A stretch of DNA of 64,000 nt from Rhizocola hellebori (GTDB lineage Bacteria; Actinomycetota; Actinomycetes; Mycobacteriales; Micromonosporaceae). Each line of letters begins with the position of its first letter. Position 1 is the first letter of the stretch. The notes under the pieces were generated by a model. It was given only the letters and a program-made list of their open reading frames with translations. It did not search any database and had not been told where the DNA came from. Below, piece by piece: positions 52,138 through 61,086 of the stretch. The position numbers and the translations under genes are program-made. The stretch covers positions 62,001 through 126,000 of the forward strand of contig NZ_BONY01000020.1 in the NCBI RefSeq assembly GCF_016862955.1, written 5' to 3'.

Positions 52138-53045
52138 TGTCTACAAACCAGCGCCGCCGTCAGTGGGTGACCGGCTATGCCTTCGTCGCCCCGGCGGTGG
52201 CGCTGTTCCTCGTCATGGGGCTCTACACGATCGGCTACAGCTTCACCTTGAGCTTCGCGAAGTGGAACGGCTTTACCGAGCATTGGCAGTGGGTCGGCCT
52301 GGACAACTATCTGGACCTGCTTTTCAGCGACCCGCGGCGCGCCCCGGAGGTGCACAACGCGGCCGGCCACACGGCGGTCACCATGGTCGCCGTGCCGCTG
52401 GGCACGGTCGTGGTGGCGCTGCCGCTGGCGGTGCTGCTCAACTCGATCCGCCGCCTGCGGGCAGTGCTGCGCTCCATCTTCTTTCTGCCGTACGTGACCA
52501 CGGGCATCGCGGTCTATTACGCGTGGCGTTACGTCCTGGAGCCGGACGGCGCGATCAACCTGATGCTTCGCTCGCTCGGGCTGGGCAGCCTGTCGCGGCC
52601 GCAGGGCTTTCTGGCCGACCCGGCAACGGCACTGCCCACCCTGCTGGTGATCATGATCTGGGGCAGCGTGCCGATCGCGATGCTGCTCTACCTTTCCGGG
52701 CTGCAGGCCATCGATCCGCAGATCGTCGAGGCGGCCCAGGTCGACGGCGCGGGCGCGGTGCGCACCCTGCGCCACATCACCTGGCCGCTGCTGGTGCCGA
52801 TCACCGCGGCCGTCGTGCTGCTCGGCATGCGCGACACCATGCAGGGTTTTCAAACCTTCCTGCTCATGACCAACGGTGGCCCGGGTGGACACACCGATGT
52901 GCTCGGGCTTCGCACCTACCACCTGGCCTTCTTCCAGAGCCTGTCCCCCACCCTCGGCCTGGCCAGCGCCCTGGGCTGGCTGATTCTGCTGGCGGCGCTC
53001 GCGCTGACCGTGCTCAACGCCCGCCTGCTGCGAGCCCAGCGATGA
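52137..53045 (+). CDS. Sugar ABC permease, first subunit
   Basis: 302 residues from GTG 52137, which shares one base with the preceding TAG. Six hydrophobic helices. The coupling loop EAAQVDGAGAVRTLRHITWPLL matches the EAA motif of CUT1 permeases (here quoted as EAAQVDGAGAVRTLRHI). It forms the heterodimeric channel with the next subunit. No ATPase gene lies in the operon, as is usual for actinobacterial CUT1 systems that share an MsiK-type ATPase. Confidence 0.92.
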   Translation: MSTNQRRRQWVTGYAFVAPAVALFLVMGLYTIGYSFTLSFAKWNGFTEHWQWVGLDNYLDLLFSDPRRAPEVHNAAGHTAVTMVAVPLGTVVVALPLAVLLNSIRRLRAVLRSIFFLPYVTTGIAVYYAWRYVLEPDGAINLMLRSLGLGSLSRPQGFLADPATALPTLLVIMIWGSVPIAMLLYLSGLQAIDPQIVEAAQVDGAGAVRTLRHITWPLLVPITAAVVLLGMRDTMQGFQTFLLMTNGGPGGHTDVLGLRTYHLAFFQSLSPTLGLASALGWLILLAALALTVLNARLLRAQR

Positions 53046-53908
53046 GACGCGCGACAGCGGGCGAAGCCGCTGGGAGACGCGCGAGGCAACGGCTCACGGT
53101 GGGCAGGGCCATCGCCTATCTCGCCTTGGCTTTCTATGCCGCGATCAGCCTCTACCCCTTCGCGTGGATGGTTTCCGGCGCGTTCAAGAGCAGGCTGGAG
53201 ATTCTCGCCGGCGGGCACCTGATCCCCCGCGATCCGACGTGGACCACGCTGGCCCAGACCTGGAACCGGCTGAACTTCTTCGACTACTTCCTCAACAGTG
53301 TCAAGGTGACCGGCCTCACCGTGCTCGGCGTGGTGGCCATCTACAGCCTGGCCTCCTACGCGTTCGCGGTGCTGGACTTTCCGGGCCGCCGTTTTCTGCA
53401 CCGGTTCTTCATCGCCCTGCTTTTCGTGCCGGGCATCACCGTGCTGTTGCCACTGGTTCTTCTCGAAAACGAGCTTGGCATTCTGGGTACCCACCAAGGC
53501 TTGATCTTGCCCTTTGTCAACGGAACCGCGCCGCTGAGTGTGCTGCTGCTGACCAACGCCTTCCGCACCGTGCCGCGGGAGCTGCGCGACGCCGCCCGGG
53601 TCGACGGCGCGACCGAGGCCAGGATCTTCTGGGGCGTCTACCTGCCGCTGAACCGGCCCATCCTCATCACCATCGCGGTCCTGACCGCAGTGCCGACGTG
53701 GAACGAGTATGTGCTGAGCCGGGTGTCCCTCAACGATGAGTCGCGCTATACGCTGCCCTTGGCACTGGAGGCACTAGCTTCGGAAAATGTGCCGCAGTAC
53801 CACGAGATCATGGCCGGATCGTTAATACTCGTCATCCCGGTCATAGTCCTATTCTTTGCCCTGCAGCGGTACTTTCTCAGCGGCCTGGCCGGAGCTATCA
53901 AGGAGTGA
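53042..53908 (+). CDS. Sugar ABC permease, second subunit
   Basis: 288 residues from ATG 53042 overlapping the previous stop as ATGA. A basic N-terminus and six hydrophobic helices. The EAA loop is ELRDAARVDGATEARIFWGV followed by YLPLNRPILIT. The MalG-like end is ALQRYFLSGLAGAIKE. Partner of the first permease in uptake of the sugar bound by the lipoprotein. AAGGAG near the stop serves the next gene. Confidence 0.92.
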   Translation: MRRATAGEAAGRRARQRLTVGRAIAYLALAFYAAISLYPFAWMVSGAFKSRLEILAGGHLIPRDPTWTTLAQTWNRLNFFDYFLNSVKVTGLTVLGVVAIYSLASYAFAVLDFPGRRFLHRFFIALLFVPGITVLLPLVLLENELGILGTHQGLILPFVNGTAPLSVLLLTNAFRTVPRELRDAARVDGATEARIFWGVYLPLNRPILITIAVLTAVPTWNEYVLSRVSLNDESRYTLPLALEALASENVPQYHEIMAGSLILVIPVIVLFFALQRYFLSGLAGAIKE

Positions 53909-53914
53909 CATCTG

Positions 53915-56842
53915 ATGCACGACGACCGGGTCCTCGTCGAAAAGCGCCTCGATCGCGTGCTGCGGGAGCGGATCCGGCCGGCCGTCTACTCGATGACATC
54001 CCCGCTGCAGGTCACGGCCTGGCAGGCGCCGGGCGAGCCGGTGCCGTTCGAGGTCGCCCGCGAAGCCGATTTCGTGCCGGTCCAGCCGGGCCAGGCGTGG
54101 GGCCCGCCATGGGGCACCACCTGGTTCCGGGTCACCGCCGACGTGCCGCCGCAGTGGGCCGGCCGCCGGGTCGAAGTGGTGCTCGACCTCGGGTTCGCCG
54201 CGGATCGTCCGGGCTTCCAGTGCGAGGGCCTGGCCTACACCCCCGACGGCGAGCCCATCAAGGGCCTGCATCCGCGCAACTGGTGGCTGCCGGTGACCGG
54301 CGCCTCGGTCGACTACCTCGTTGAGGCAGCGTCGAATCCGCTGATCAGCCACACCGCCGGGGTGACCCCGCTCGGCGACAAGGCGACCGCGGGAAGCGAG
54401 CCGCTCTACCGCCTGGGCCGCATGGAGCTGGCGGTGCTGGAGCCGCAGGTGTGGGAGCTGGTGCAAGACCTGGAGGTGCTCGACTCCCTGATGCGCAGCC
54501 TCGGCCTGCACGAGCCGCGCCGGTTCGACATCCTGCGGGCCATCGAGTCCGCCCTCGATTGTCTTGACCTGCAAAACATCCCGGGCACGGCCAAGGCCGC
54601 GCGCGGGCGGCTGGCCCCGGCCCTGCGCAAGCCCGCGTATCCCAGCGCCCACAAGCTTTCCGCGATCGGTCACGCCCACATCGACAGCGCGTGGCTGTGG
54701 CCGCAGCGCGAGACGATCCGCAAGGTTGCCCGCACCGCCGCCAACGTGACCACGTTGATGGAGCTGCATCCGGACTTCAAGTTCGCGATGAGCCAGGCCC
54801 AGCAGCTGGCCTGGATCAAGGAGCACTATCCGCACGTCTACACGCGCGTGGCCAAGCACGTGGCCTCGGGGCAGTTCGTGCCGGTCGGCGGGATGTGGGT
54901 GGAGTCCGACACCAACCTGCCCGGCGGCGAGGCGCTGGCCCGCCAGTTCGTGCACGGCAAGCGGTTCTTCCTGGAGGAGTTCGGCATCGACACCCAGGAG
55001 GTGTGGCTGCCCGACTCGTTCGGCTACTCGGCCGCCCTGCCGCAGCTGGTGCTGCTGTCGGGATCGAAGTGGTTCCTCACCCAGAAGATCTCGTGGAACC
55101 AGACCAACCGCTTCCCACACCACACCTTCAACTGGGAAGGCATCGACGGCAGCCGGGTCTTCACCCACTTCCCGCCGGTCGACACCTACAACAGCGACCT
55201 GTCCGGCGGCGAGCTGGCCCACGCCGCGGCCAACTTCTCCGACAAGGGCCGCGCGTCGCGTTCCCTGGTCCCGTTCGGCTGGGGCAACGGAGGCGGCGGG
55301 CCGACCCGCGAGATGATCGCGCGCGCCCGGCGCACCGCCGACCTGGAGGGCTCGTCGCGGGTGGCGATGGAAAGCCCGCAGGAGTTCTTCTCCGCCGCCC
55401 AGGAAGACTATCCACAGCCGCCGGTCTGGGTCGGCGAGCTCTACCTGGAGCTGCATCGGGGCACCTACACCAGCCAGGCCCGGACAAAGCAGGGCAACCG
55501 GCGAAGCGAGCACCTGCTGCGCGAAGCCGAGCTGTGGGCGGCGACCGCCACCGTCAACGGCCTGGCCGACTATCCCTACGAGCAGCTCGACCGGCTGTGG
55601 AAAACCGTGCTGCTGCACCAGTTCCACGACATCCTGCCGGGCAGCTCGATCGCCTGGGTGCACCGGGAGGCCGAGTCCACCTATGCGGGAGTGCGCGCCG
55701 AGCTGGAGAAGCTGATCGCCTCGTCGATCGGCCTGCTCGCCGGTTCCGGCTCCACCCTGCTGGCCTTCGACGCCTCCCCGCGGGCGCTGGCCTCCAGCCT
55801 GCACACCGATCCGCTGCCGGCCACCCCGACCCGGCAGGGCACCGATCTCGTGCTGGACAACGGTCTCATCCGCGCCGTGGTCAGCGAGCAGGGGCTGGTG
55901 ACCTCGCTGGTCGACCAGCGCACCGGCCGTGAGGTGCTCGCCGCGGGCCACCCGGCCAACCTGCTGCAGCTGCACCCCGATCTGCCCAACGCCTGGGACG
56001 CCTGGGACGTCGATGCCTTCTACCGCAACCGGTGCACCGACCTGACGATGGTCTCCGACCTGTCCGTACGCGACGGCGGGATAGTCGTCACCCGCCGGTT
56101 CGGTTCCTCCGTGGTCAAGCAGCGGATCAGCCTCGCCCAGGGCAGCACCCGGCTCGACTTCGAGACCGAGGTGGACTGGCGCGAGGTCGAGTCGATCCTC
56201 AAGGCCGCCTTCCCGCTCGCGGTGCACGCCGACCGGTTCGCCAGCGAGATCCAGTTCGGGCACGTGATGCGGCCGACCCACGTGAACACGTCCTGGGAAG
56301 CGGCCAAGTTCGAGACCTGCGCACACCGCTTCGTGCATGTGGCCGAGCCCGGTTTCGGGGTGGCGGTGGTCAACGACTCCACCTACGGCCACGATGTGCG
56401 CCGCGACGGCAAGCTCACCACGATCCGGCTGTCGCTGCTGCGCGCCCCGCGCTTCCCCGATCCCCTTACCGACCAAGGCGTACACCGCTTCCGCTACGCC
56501 CTCGCGCCGGGGGCCGGCATAGCCGACGCCGTGGCGGAGGGTTACCGGATCAACCTGCCGCCCCGCGTCGTCTTCGGCGACGCGGCCTGCGAAGCGCTGG
56601 TGCGCGTGGACAATCCGGCGGTGGTGGTGGAGGCGGTCAAGCTGGCCGACGACCGCTCCGGCGATGTCATCGTGCGGCTCTACGAGTCGCTGGGCGGACG
56701 CGCCCGCGCCACGCTCACACCGTCGTTCCCGGTCGACCGGGTGTCCATAGTGGACCTTCTCGAGCGCCCGCTTTCGGACGACACCGGCGCCGCCATGGAG
56801 TTCGGGCCGTTCCAGATCCGCACTGTGCGCCTTCACCGCTAA
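53915..56842 (+). CDS. GH38 alpha-mannosidase
   Basis: 975 residues, cytosolic (no signal peptide). An N-terminal beta domain occupies ~1-230. The GH38 catalytic barrel follows with GHAHIDSAWLWP (Zn ligands H255 and D257) and the nucleophile D367 in LPDSFGYSAALPQ. A three-helix domain with LLHQFHDILPGSSI and C-terminal beta-sandwiches complete it. Family GH38 retaining enzymes release mannose from alpha-mannosides. It closes the transporter operon (6-bp gap), so imported mannosides are probably hydrolysed inside the cell. A 15-bp-stem hairpin follows at 56882-56923. Confidence 0.93.
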   Translation: MHDDRVLVEKRLDRVLRERIRPAVYSMTSPLQVTAWQAPGEPVPFEVAREADFVPVQPGQAWGPPWGTTWFRVTADVPPQWAGRRVEVVLDLGFAADRPGFQCEGLAYTPDGEPIKGLHPRNWWLPVTGASVDYLVEAASNPLISHTAGVTPLGDKATAGSEPLYRLGRMELAVLEPQVWELVQDLEVLDSLMRSLGLHEPRRFDILRAIESALDCLDLQNIPGTAKAARGRLAPALRKPAYPSAHKLSAIGHAHIDSAWLWPQRETIRKVARTAANVTTLMELHPDFKFAMSQAQQLAWIKEHYPHVYTRVAKHVASGQFVPVGGMWVESDTNLPGGEALARQFVHGKRFFLEEFGIDTQEVWLPDSFGYSAALPQLVLLSGSKWFLTQKISWNQTNRFPHHTFNWEGIDGSRVFTHFPPVDTYNSDLSGGELAHAAANFSDKGRASRSLVPFGWGNGGGGPTREMIARARRTADLEGSSRVAMESPQEFFSAAQEDYPQPPVWVGELYLELHRGTYTSQARTKQGNRRSEHLLREAELWAATATVNGLADYPYEQLDRLWKTVLLHQFHDILPGSSIAWVHREAESTYAGVRAELEKLIASSIGLLAGSGSTLLAFDASPRALASSLHTDPLPATPTRQGTDLVLDNGLIRAVVSEQGLVTSLVDQRTGREVLAAGHPANLLQLHPDLPNAWDAWDVDAFYRNRCTDLTMVSDLSVRDGGIVVTRRFGSSVVKQRISLAQGSTRLDFETEVDWREVESILKAAFPLAVHADRFASEIQFGHVMRPTHVNTSWEAAKFETCAHRFVHVAEPGFGVAVVNDSTYGHDVRRDGKLTTIRLSLLRAPRFPDPLTDQGVHRFRYALAPGAGIADAVAEGYRINLPPRVVFGDAACEALVRVDNPAVVVEAVKLADDRSGDVIVRLYESLGGRARATLTPSFPVDRVSIVDLLERPLSDDTGAAMEFGPFQIRTVRLHR

Positions 56843-56881
56843 CGCTATTGGGCAATACAAGGTTGACTTCCGCCAGCGAAC

Positions 56882-56923
56882 CTTGGCGACTTGTGGTCGC
56901 TATGGCCGCCATAAGTCGCCAAG
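56882..56923 (+). terminator. 15-bp-stem hairpin ending the alpha-mannosidase operon
   Basis: CTTGGCGACTTGTGG (56882-56896) pairs with CCATAAGTCGCCAAG (56909-56923), with one G-U pair and a 12-nt loop. AATAACTTTTG follows, giving a short T-run. It is positioned 40 bp after the GH38 stop. The symmetric sequence could also act as a bidirectional terminator. Confidence 0.65.
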
Positions 56924-57075
56924 AATAACTTTTGCGCCGGCTCGTCGTGGTCGCTCACCGCACCTCCCGGGCGGCAACGCGACGCTCGTGCCTGGTTGCG
57001 CCCTGCCGCCTGCGGCGGGGACCCGCGCCTTGCTCTGGAAAATTGACGATCGCGAGTGTGACTGGTATCTATTTC

Positions 57076-57092
57076 TTAGTTAAATTAACTAA
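57076..57092. promoter_or_regulatory. 17-bp near-perfect palindrome before the alginate-lyase-family gene
   Basis: TTAGTTAAATTAACTAA is symmetric in all but its centre base (57084). It lies 13 bp before the start codon, overlapping the likely 5' untranslated region. The form resembles operators of ROK-family (XylR/NagC-like) repressors. No ROK gene is in this window, so the regulator would act from elsewhere. Confidence 0.6.
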
Positions 57093-57105
57093 CAGAGGAA
57101 TTGCC

Positions 57106-58272
57106 ATGCGAACCCTCGCCCGCCTGCTCGTCATGGTCTTGCTCACCGGCATGGCCGCCGCCGTCTCCGTCCCGTCCACCGCCGCCCCTGCCACCTTCGC
57201 CCACCCCGGCGTGCTCGTCAGCCGGGGTCAGCTCGACTTCGTTCGCGCCCAGGTCAACGCCAACGCCCAGCCCTGGCGCGCCGCCTACGACCAGATGCTG
57301 GCCAGCAGCTACGCCTCGCTGTCGCGCACCCCGCACCCGCGGGCCATCGTCGAGTGCGGCTCGTTCTCCAATCCGAACTTCGGCTGCACCGATGAACGCC
57401 AGGATGCGATCGCGGCCTACACCGACGCGCTCGTCTGGTACATCACCCGCGACAGCCGCTACGCGGCCAAGGCCATCGCGCTCATGGACGCCTGGTCGGC
57501 CACCATCACCGACCACACCAACTCCAACGCTCCACTGCAGAGCGCCTGGGCCGGATCGGTCTGGCCGCGCGCCGCGGAAATCATCCGCTACACCTATTCC
57601 AGCTGGCCCAACGCCGGCCGCTTCGCGACCATGCTGCGCAACGTCTACCTGCCCGAGGTGCGCAACGGCAACACCAACGCCAACGGCAACTGGGAACTGA
57701 CCATGATGGAGGCTTCCCTGGCCATCTCGGTGTTCCTGGAGGACCGGGCCGCCTACGACGCAGCCATCGCCAAGTTCCGCGCCCGCGTCCCGGCCTTCAT
57801 CTACCTGACCACCGACGGTGCCTGCCCGCGCGGCCCGGCCGGCAGCAGCATCGACACCTGTGCCGAAATCATCACCTACTGGCACGGCCAGTCCACGTTC
57901 ATGGACGGCCTGTCCCAGGAGACCTGCCGCGACTTCACCCACACCGGCTACGGCCTGTCGTCGATCTCCCACGTTGCCGAGACCGCCCGCATCCAGGGCC
58001 AGGACCTTTACACCGAGCTGCGCGATCGGCTTCGGCACGCGCTGGGGCTGCATGCCCGCTACGAGCTCAATGCCCCACCGTCGTCGCTGTGCGGCGGCAC
58101 CATCACCCGGGGTCTGGGTCCCACCACCGAGGTCGGCTTCAACGCGCTGAACTTCCGGCTGGGCATCGGCATGTCCAACACCCAGACCTATACCGAAACC
58201 CGCCGCCCGCAGGGCACCAACGGCCTGTTCGTCGCCTGGGAAACCCTCACCCACGCCCGGAACCCGAACTGA
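57106..58272 (+). CDS. Secreted alginate-lyase-family (PL5-like) protein
   Basis: 388 residues from ATG 57106 (AGAGGAA upstream). Signal peptide of about 27 residues (LLVMVLLTGMAAAVSVPSTA). The mature part is alpha-helical with HPGVLVSRGQLDFVRAQV, SVWPRAAEIIRYTYSSW, NANGNWELTMMEASLAISV, ITYWHGQSTFMDGL and DFTHTGYGLSSISHVAETA, the pattern of PF05426. The family cleaves uronate-containing polysaccharides by beta-elimination; His and Tyr in the HTGYG and YWHG segments are candidates for catalysis. True alginate specificity is not implied. It stands alone behind the 57076 palindrome. Confidence 0.87.
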   Translation: MRTLARLLVMVLLTGMAAAVSVPSTAAPATFAHPGVLVSRGQLDFVRAQVNANAQPWRAAYDQMLASSYASLSRTPHPRAIVECGSFSNPNFGCTDERQDAIAAYTDALVWYITRDSRYAAKAIALMDAWSATITDHTNSNAPLQSAWAGSVWPRAAEIIRYTYSSWPNAGRFATMLRNVYLPEVRNGNTNANGNWELTMMEASLAISVFLEDRAAYDAAIAKFRARVPAFIYLTTDGACPRGPAGSSIDTCAEIITYWHGQSTFMDGLSQETCRDFTHTGYGLSSISHVAETARIQGQDLYTELRDRLRHALGLHARYELNAPPSSLCGGTITRGLGPTTEVGFNALNFRLGIGMSNTQTYTETRRPQGTNGLFVAWETLTHARNPN

Positions 58273-58296
58273 TCGGTTTACTGGCATCCTTGGCCG

Positions 58297-59028
58297 GTGC
58301 CCGCCGAGACCCTGCTGAGCCTGCTCGCCGCTTCCGCGGCTGCGTTCGTGCTGGCCGTGGTCTCGGCGGTGGCCGGCTTCGGCGGCGGGGTGTTGCTGCT
58401 GCCCGTGTTCATCGCACTTTTCGGGCAGCGGGTGGCGGTGCCGATGCTCACCCTGACCCAGCTCGCCAGCAACGGCAGCCGGGCCTGGCTCAACCGCGCT
58501 GACGTGCGCTGGCCGCTGGTGGGCTGGTTTGCCTTGGGCGCCATGCCTTTCGCGGTCGCCGGGGCGGTGCTGCTGGCCACCGCGCCGTTGAGTTCGCTGA
58601 AGCGGGGGCTGGGTTTGTTCCTCATCGCGATGGTGGTGTGGCGGCGAATGAGCCCGCGTCCGCCCCGGCTCGCCGATCGCGGCTTCGCCGTGGTAGGCGC
58701 GGCCTCCGGCCTGGGTTCGGCCCTGCTCGGCTCGGTCGGCCCGTTGACCGCCCCGTTCTTCCTGGCCTATGGCCTGACTCGGGCGGCTTATATCGGTACC
58801 GAAGCAGCAAGCGCTCTAATCATGCACGTCACCAAAACGGTGGCCTACGCGGGCAACGGCATGCTCACCTCCCGCATCGTCCTGTTTGGAGCCGCGCTGA
58901 CCCCCGCCACTCTGGCCGGCGCCTGGGTCGGCAAGGCCATCGTCGGCCGGCTCAACGACAAGGTCTTTACCGTGCTCGTCGAGGCCGGGCTGCTCGTCGC
59001 CGGAATTCTGTATCTCATCGGCTGGTGA
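58297..59028 (+). CDS. TauE/SafE-type sulfite or anion exporter
   Basis: 243 residues from GTG 58297, about eight hydrophobic segments. The two repeat halves show AGFGGGVLLLPVFIALFGQR and GLGSALLGSVGPLTAPFFLA, followed by TEAASALIMHVTKTVAYA in the second half, as in the TauE/SafE family (DUF81). Members export sulfite, sulfoacetate or other organosulfur anions; this one's substrate is unknown. Confidence 0.87.
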   Translation: MPAETLLSLLAASAAAFVLAVVSAVAGFGGGVLLLPVFIALFGQRVAVPMLTLTQLASNGSRAWLNRADVRWPLVGWFALGAMPFAVAGAVLLATAPLSSLKRGLGLFLIAMVVWRRMSPRPPRLADRGFAVVGAASGLGSALLGSVGPLTAPFFLAYGLTRAAYIGTEAASALIMHVTKTVAYAGNGMLTSRIVLFGAALTPATLAGAWVGKAIVGRLNDKVFTVLVEAGLLVAGILYLIGW

Positions 59029-59119
59029 TGGGCTAGGGTCGGCCTGACTTTGATCGACACGAGTGAAGAAAGGGGGAGTGCGATGATCACCCGGCAACAA
59101 TCCGACAAAAGGACATGTA

Positions 59120-60054
59120 ATGCCCGAAGATCTGACCATGCGCCCCATCCGCGGGCGCGACGAACTCGACCTGTTCTGCGGCTTTCCCTACCAGCTCAAC
59201 CCTGAGCTGGCTGACGACCTCGACGCCGGAAGACGCCGGCCCGAGCTGCTCTGGATGGCCCTGCGCGGCGATCGCCTGGTGGCCCGCGTGGGCTGGTGGG
59301 CGAGGCAACGCGATGAGGCACCGCTGTTGCTCGACATCTTCGACTTCGCTGACGACTCCCCCGACGGGATCGACACCGGGGTCCGGCTGCTCGAAACCGC
59401 CATCGCCGCAACGATTCCCGACCGCACGAAGCTGCCACAGTTTCTGCGCTTCCTCGATCCGCACTGGCAAGACGACCGGTCACCGAGCACGCGACGCGAA
59501 GCCGCATGGCGGCCCTGGAACGCGTTGGCGCTCGGCCTCTGGTGGAACGCCTGCGCCTGGAATGGGCGCCCGGAACCCCGGTGGCGGCGGCGTCGCAACG
59601 GCTGGTGTTCAAGCCCGCGGACGACCGAGACGAGTTGCTGCGCTTGCTCACCCTCACCCTGGAGGGCACCCTCGATGCGCACAGCCGCCGCGATCTGACC
59701 ACCGCGTCTGCGGCCGAGGTAGCGCTGGGGCAACTCGACGGCGAGTTCCCCGGTTACGTGGGGCCGCGTGAGTGGTGGCGCATCGCCTGTCTGCCCGACG
59801 GGGAGCCGGTCGGCTTCGTCATCCCGTCGCGCAACAGCTACAACGCCATCATCGCCTACATCGGTGTGGTGCCAGCGCATCGCGGGCACGGCTACATCGA
59901 CGACATCCTCGCCGAAGGCACCCGGATCCTTGCCTCACAAGATGTTCCACGCATCCGCGCGGCCACCGACGTGGGCAACATCCCGATGGCGAAGGCCTTC
60001 GCCCGGGCCGGCTACGCCGTGACCGGACGCCAGGTCGACATGGTCTGGAGTTAA
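59120..60054 (+). pseudogene. Frameshifted GNAT acetyltransferase
   Basis: The first half (59120 to about 59476) reads MRPIRGRDELDLFCGFPYQL through FLRFLDPHWQDD. The second half continues in the -1 frame (RPVTEHATRS, then MAALERVGARPLVERLRLEW) and ends with the acetyl-CoA loop VVPAHRGHGYIDDIL and the C-terminal GRQVDMVW. The two halves join smoothly at GACGACCGG (about 59471-59479) if one base is restored, so a single-base deletion or a sequencing error breaks a ~310-residue gene. The acetyl-CoA-binding half is intact and could be made from ATG 59506. Confidence 0.8.
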
Positions 60055-60107
60055 TCCGACAGGGCGGCCCGTTCCGATCATGGACGCAGTCGGCTACCTT
60101 GTAATGC

Positions 60108-60455
60108 ATGGTACCTGGCCACGCAAGAACCAGCGCACTGCGCAAGGGAACGCTGGAGTTCTGCGTGCTTGCACTGCTGTCCAGCGGCGAGCGCTACGGG
60201 GTGGAGCTGGTTCGCGCGCTGGCAGACGTCGACGGCATGGAGATAACCGAGGGCACCCTCTATCCCCTGCTGTCGCGGCTGCGGCGCGACGGACAAGTCA
60301 CCACCTCCTGGCAGGAGTCGCCGAGCGGGCCGCCCCGCCGCTACTACGGTCTGTCCAATGTGGGCAGACAGGCGTTACACGAATTCAGGGATGAGTGGAT
60401 CCGCTACCGCGACGCGGTAGACAAACTCCTCGGCACGGCAGGAGCCGCCTCATGA
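60108..60455 (+). CDS. PadR-family transcriptional regulator
   Basis: 115 residues. The winged-helix PadR pattern is clear: ALRKGTLEFCVLALLSSGERYGVELV, TEGTLYPLLSRLRRDGQVT and PPRRYYGLSNVGRQALHEF. It overlaps the HAAS-domain membrane-protein gene by 4 bp. PadR regulators with such partners usually autoregulate and control envelope or transport genes. Confidence 0.93.
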   Translation: MVPGHARTSALRKGTLEFCVLALLSSGERYGVELVRALADVDGMEITEGTLYPLLSRLRRDGQVTTSWQESPSGPPRRYYGLSNVGRQALHEFRDEWIRYRDAVDKLLGTAGAAS

Positions 60456-60973
60456 TGACCACACACCACCCGATCGTGGCCGAATACCTCCATCGGCTGC
60501 ACGAAGAGACCGCCGATCTGCCCGTGGAGGAACGTGCCGAGCTGGTGTCCAGCATCGCCGAACACATCACCACCGCGCTCGCCGAAATCACCGACCCGCA
60601 GGAGGCCGACATTCAGGCCGTGCTGGACCGCCTAGGCCCTCCGGCCGCGATCGCCACGGAAGCCCGCCGGCAGTCCAGCGGCGCTCCGGTAACCCGCACG
60701 CGACCCGGTGCTTTGGAGTGGGGCGGGGTGGCGATGCTGGGCGTCGGCAGCTACCTGCTGCCCATCATCGGCACCGCAGCCGGGCTGGTCATGATTGCCT
60801 TGTCGCCGTGGTGGACCGCGCGGCAGAAACTGGCCGCGGCGGCCATCTCACTTACCGGCTTGGTGCTGGTGCCACTGGTGGGCATGGGGTTGTTTCTCGT
60901 GTCGTCCAGCACTTACCAGGAGCAGTCGCCCGTCCCCATCGAATCCGTTTTTTCACCCTCACACCGACCGTAG
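60452..60973 (+). CDS. HAAS-domain membrane protein, PadR partner
   Basis: 173 residues from ATG 60452 (ATGA overlap). Residues ~5-75 form the helical HAAS (DUF1700-like) domain: VAEYLHRLHEETADLPVEER and ADIQAVLDRLGPPAAIATEA. Two or three hydrophobic helices follow (~97-155). HAAS proteins sit beside PadR genes and are thought to act as membrane adaptors. It is probably followed in the same transcript by the 34-residue gene. Confidence 0.85.
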   Translation: MMTTHHPIVAEYLHRLHEETADLPVEERAELVSSIAEHITTALAEITDPQEADIQAVLDRLGPPAAIATEARRQSSGAPVTRTRPGALEWGGVAMLGVGSYLLPIIGTAAGLVMIALSPWWTARQKLAAAAISLTGLVLVPLVGMGLFLVSSSTYQEQSPVPIESVFSPSHRP

Positions 60974-60981
60974 GAGAACCC

Positions 60982-61086
60982 ATGGGCATCGCAATTTTCG
61001 TGGTGATTGCCTTCGTGGCCCTGGCCGGCCCGGCGATCGCCGCCGTCATCCTCGCCATCCAGCTACAGCGGCGCAGCAAGGCCTAA
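60982..61086 (+). CDS. 34-residue single-pass membrane protein
   Basis: ATG 60982 to TAA 61086, preceded by TAGGAGAACC. One hydrophobic helix (IFVVIAFVALAGPAIAAVIL) followed by the polar tail QLQRRSKA. It lies 8 bp after the HAAS gene, so it is the third cistron of the PadR operon, and converges with a membrane-protein gene by a 4-bp overlap. Confidence 0.6.
   Translation: MGIAIFVVIAFVALAGPAIAAVILAIQLQRRSKA

Noticed and set aside
53849-56860. Long open frame (about 1000 codons) on the minus strand opposite the GH38 gene
   Set aside because: It mirrors the codon structure of the GH38 gene in high-GC DNA, gives a His/Arg/Gly-rich sequence with no domain, and the plus-strand protein has complete GH38 motifs.
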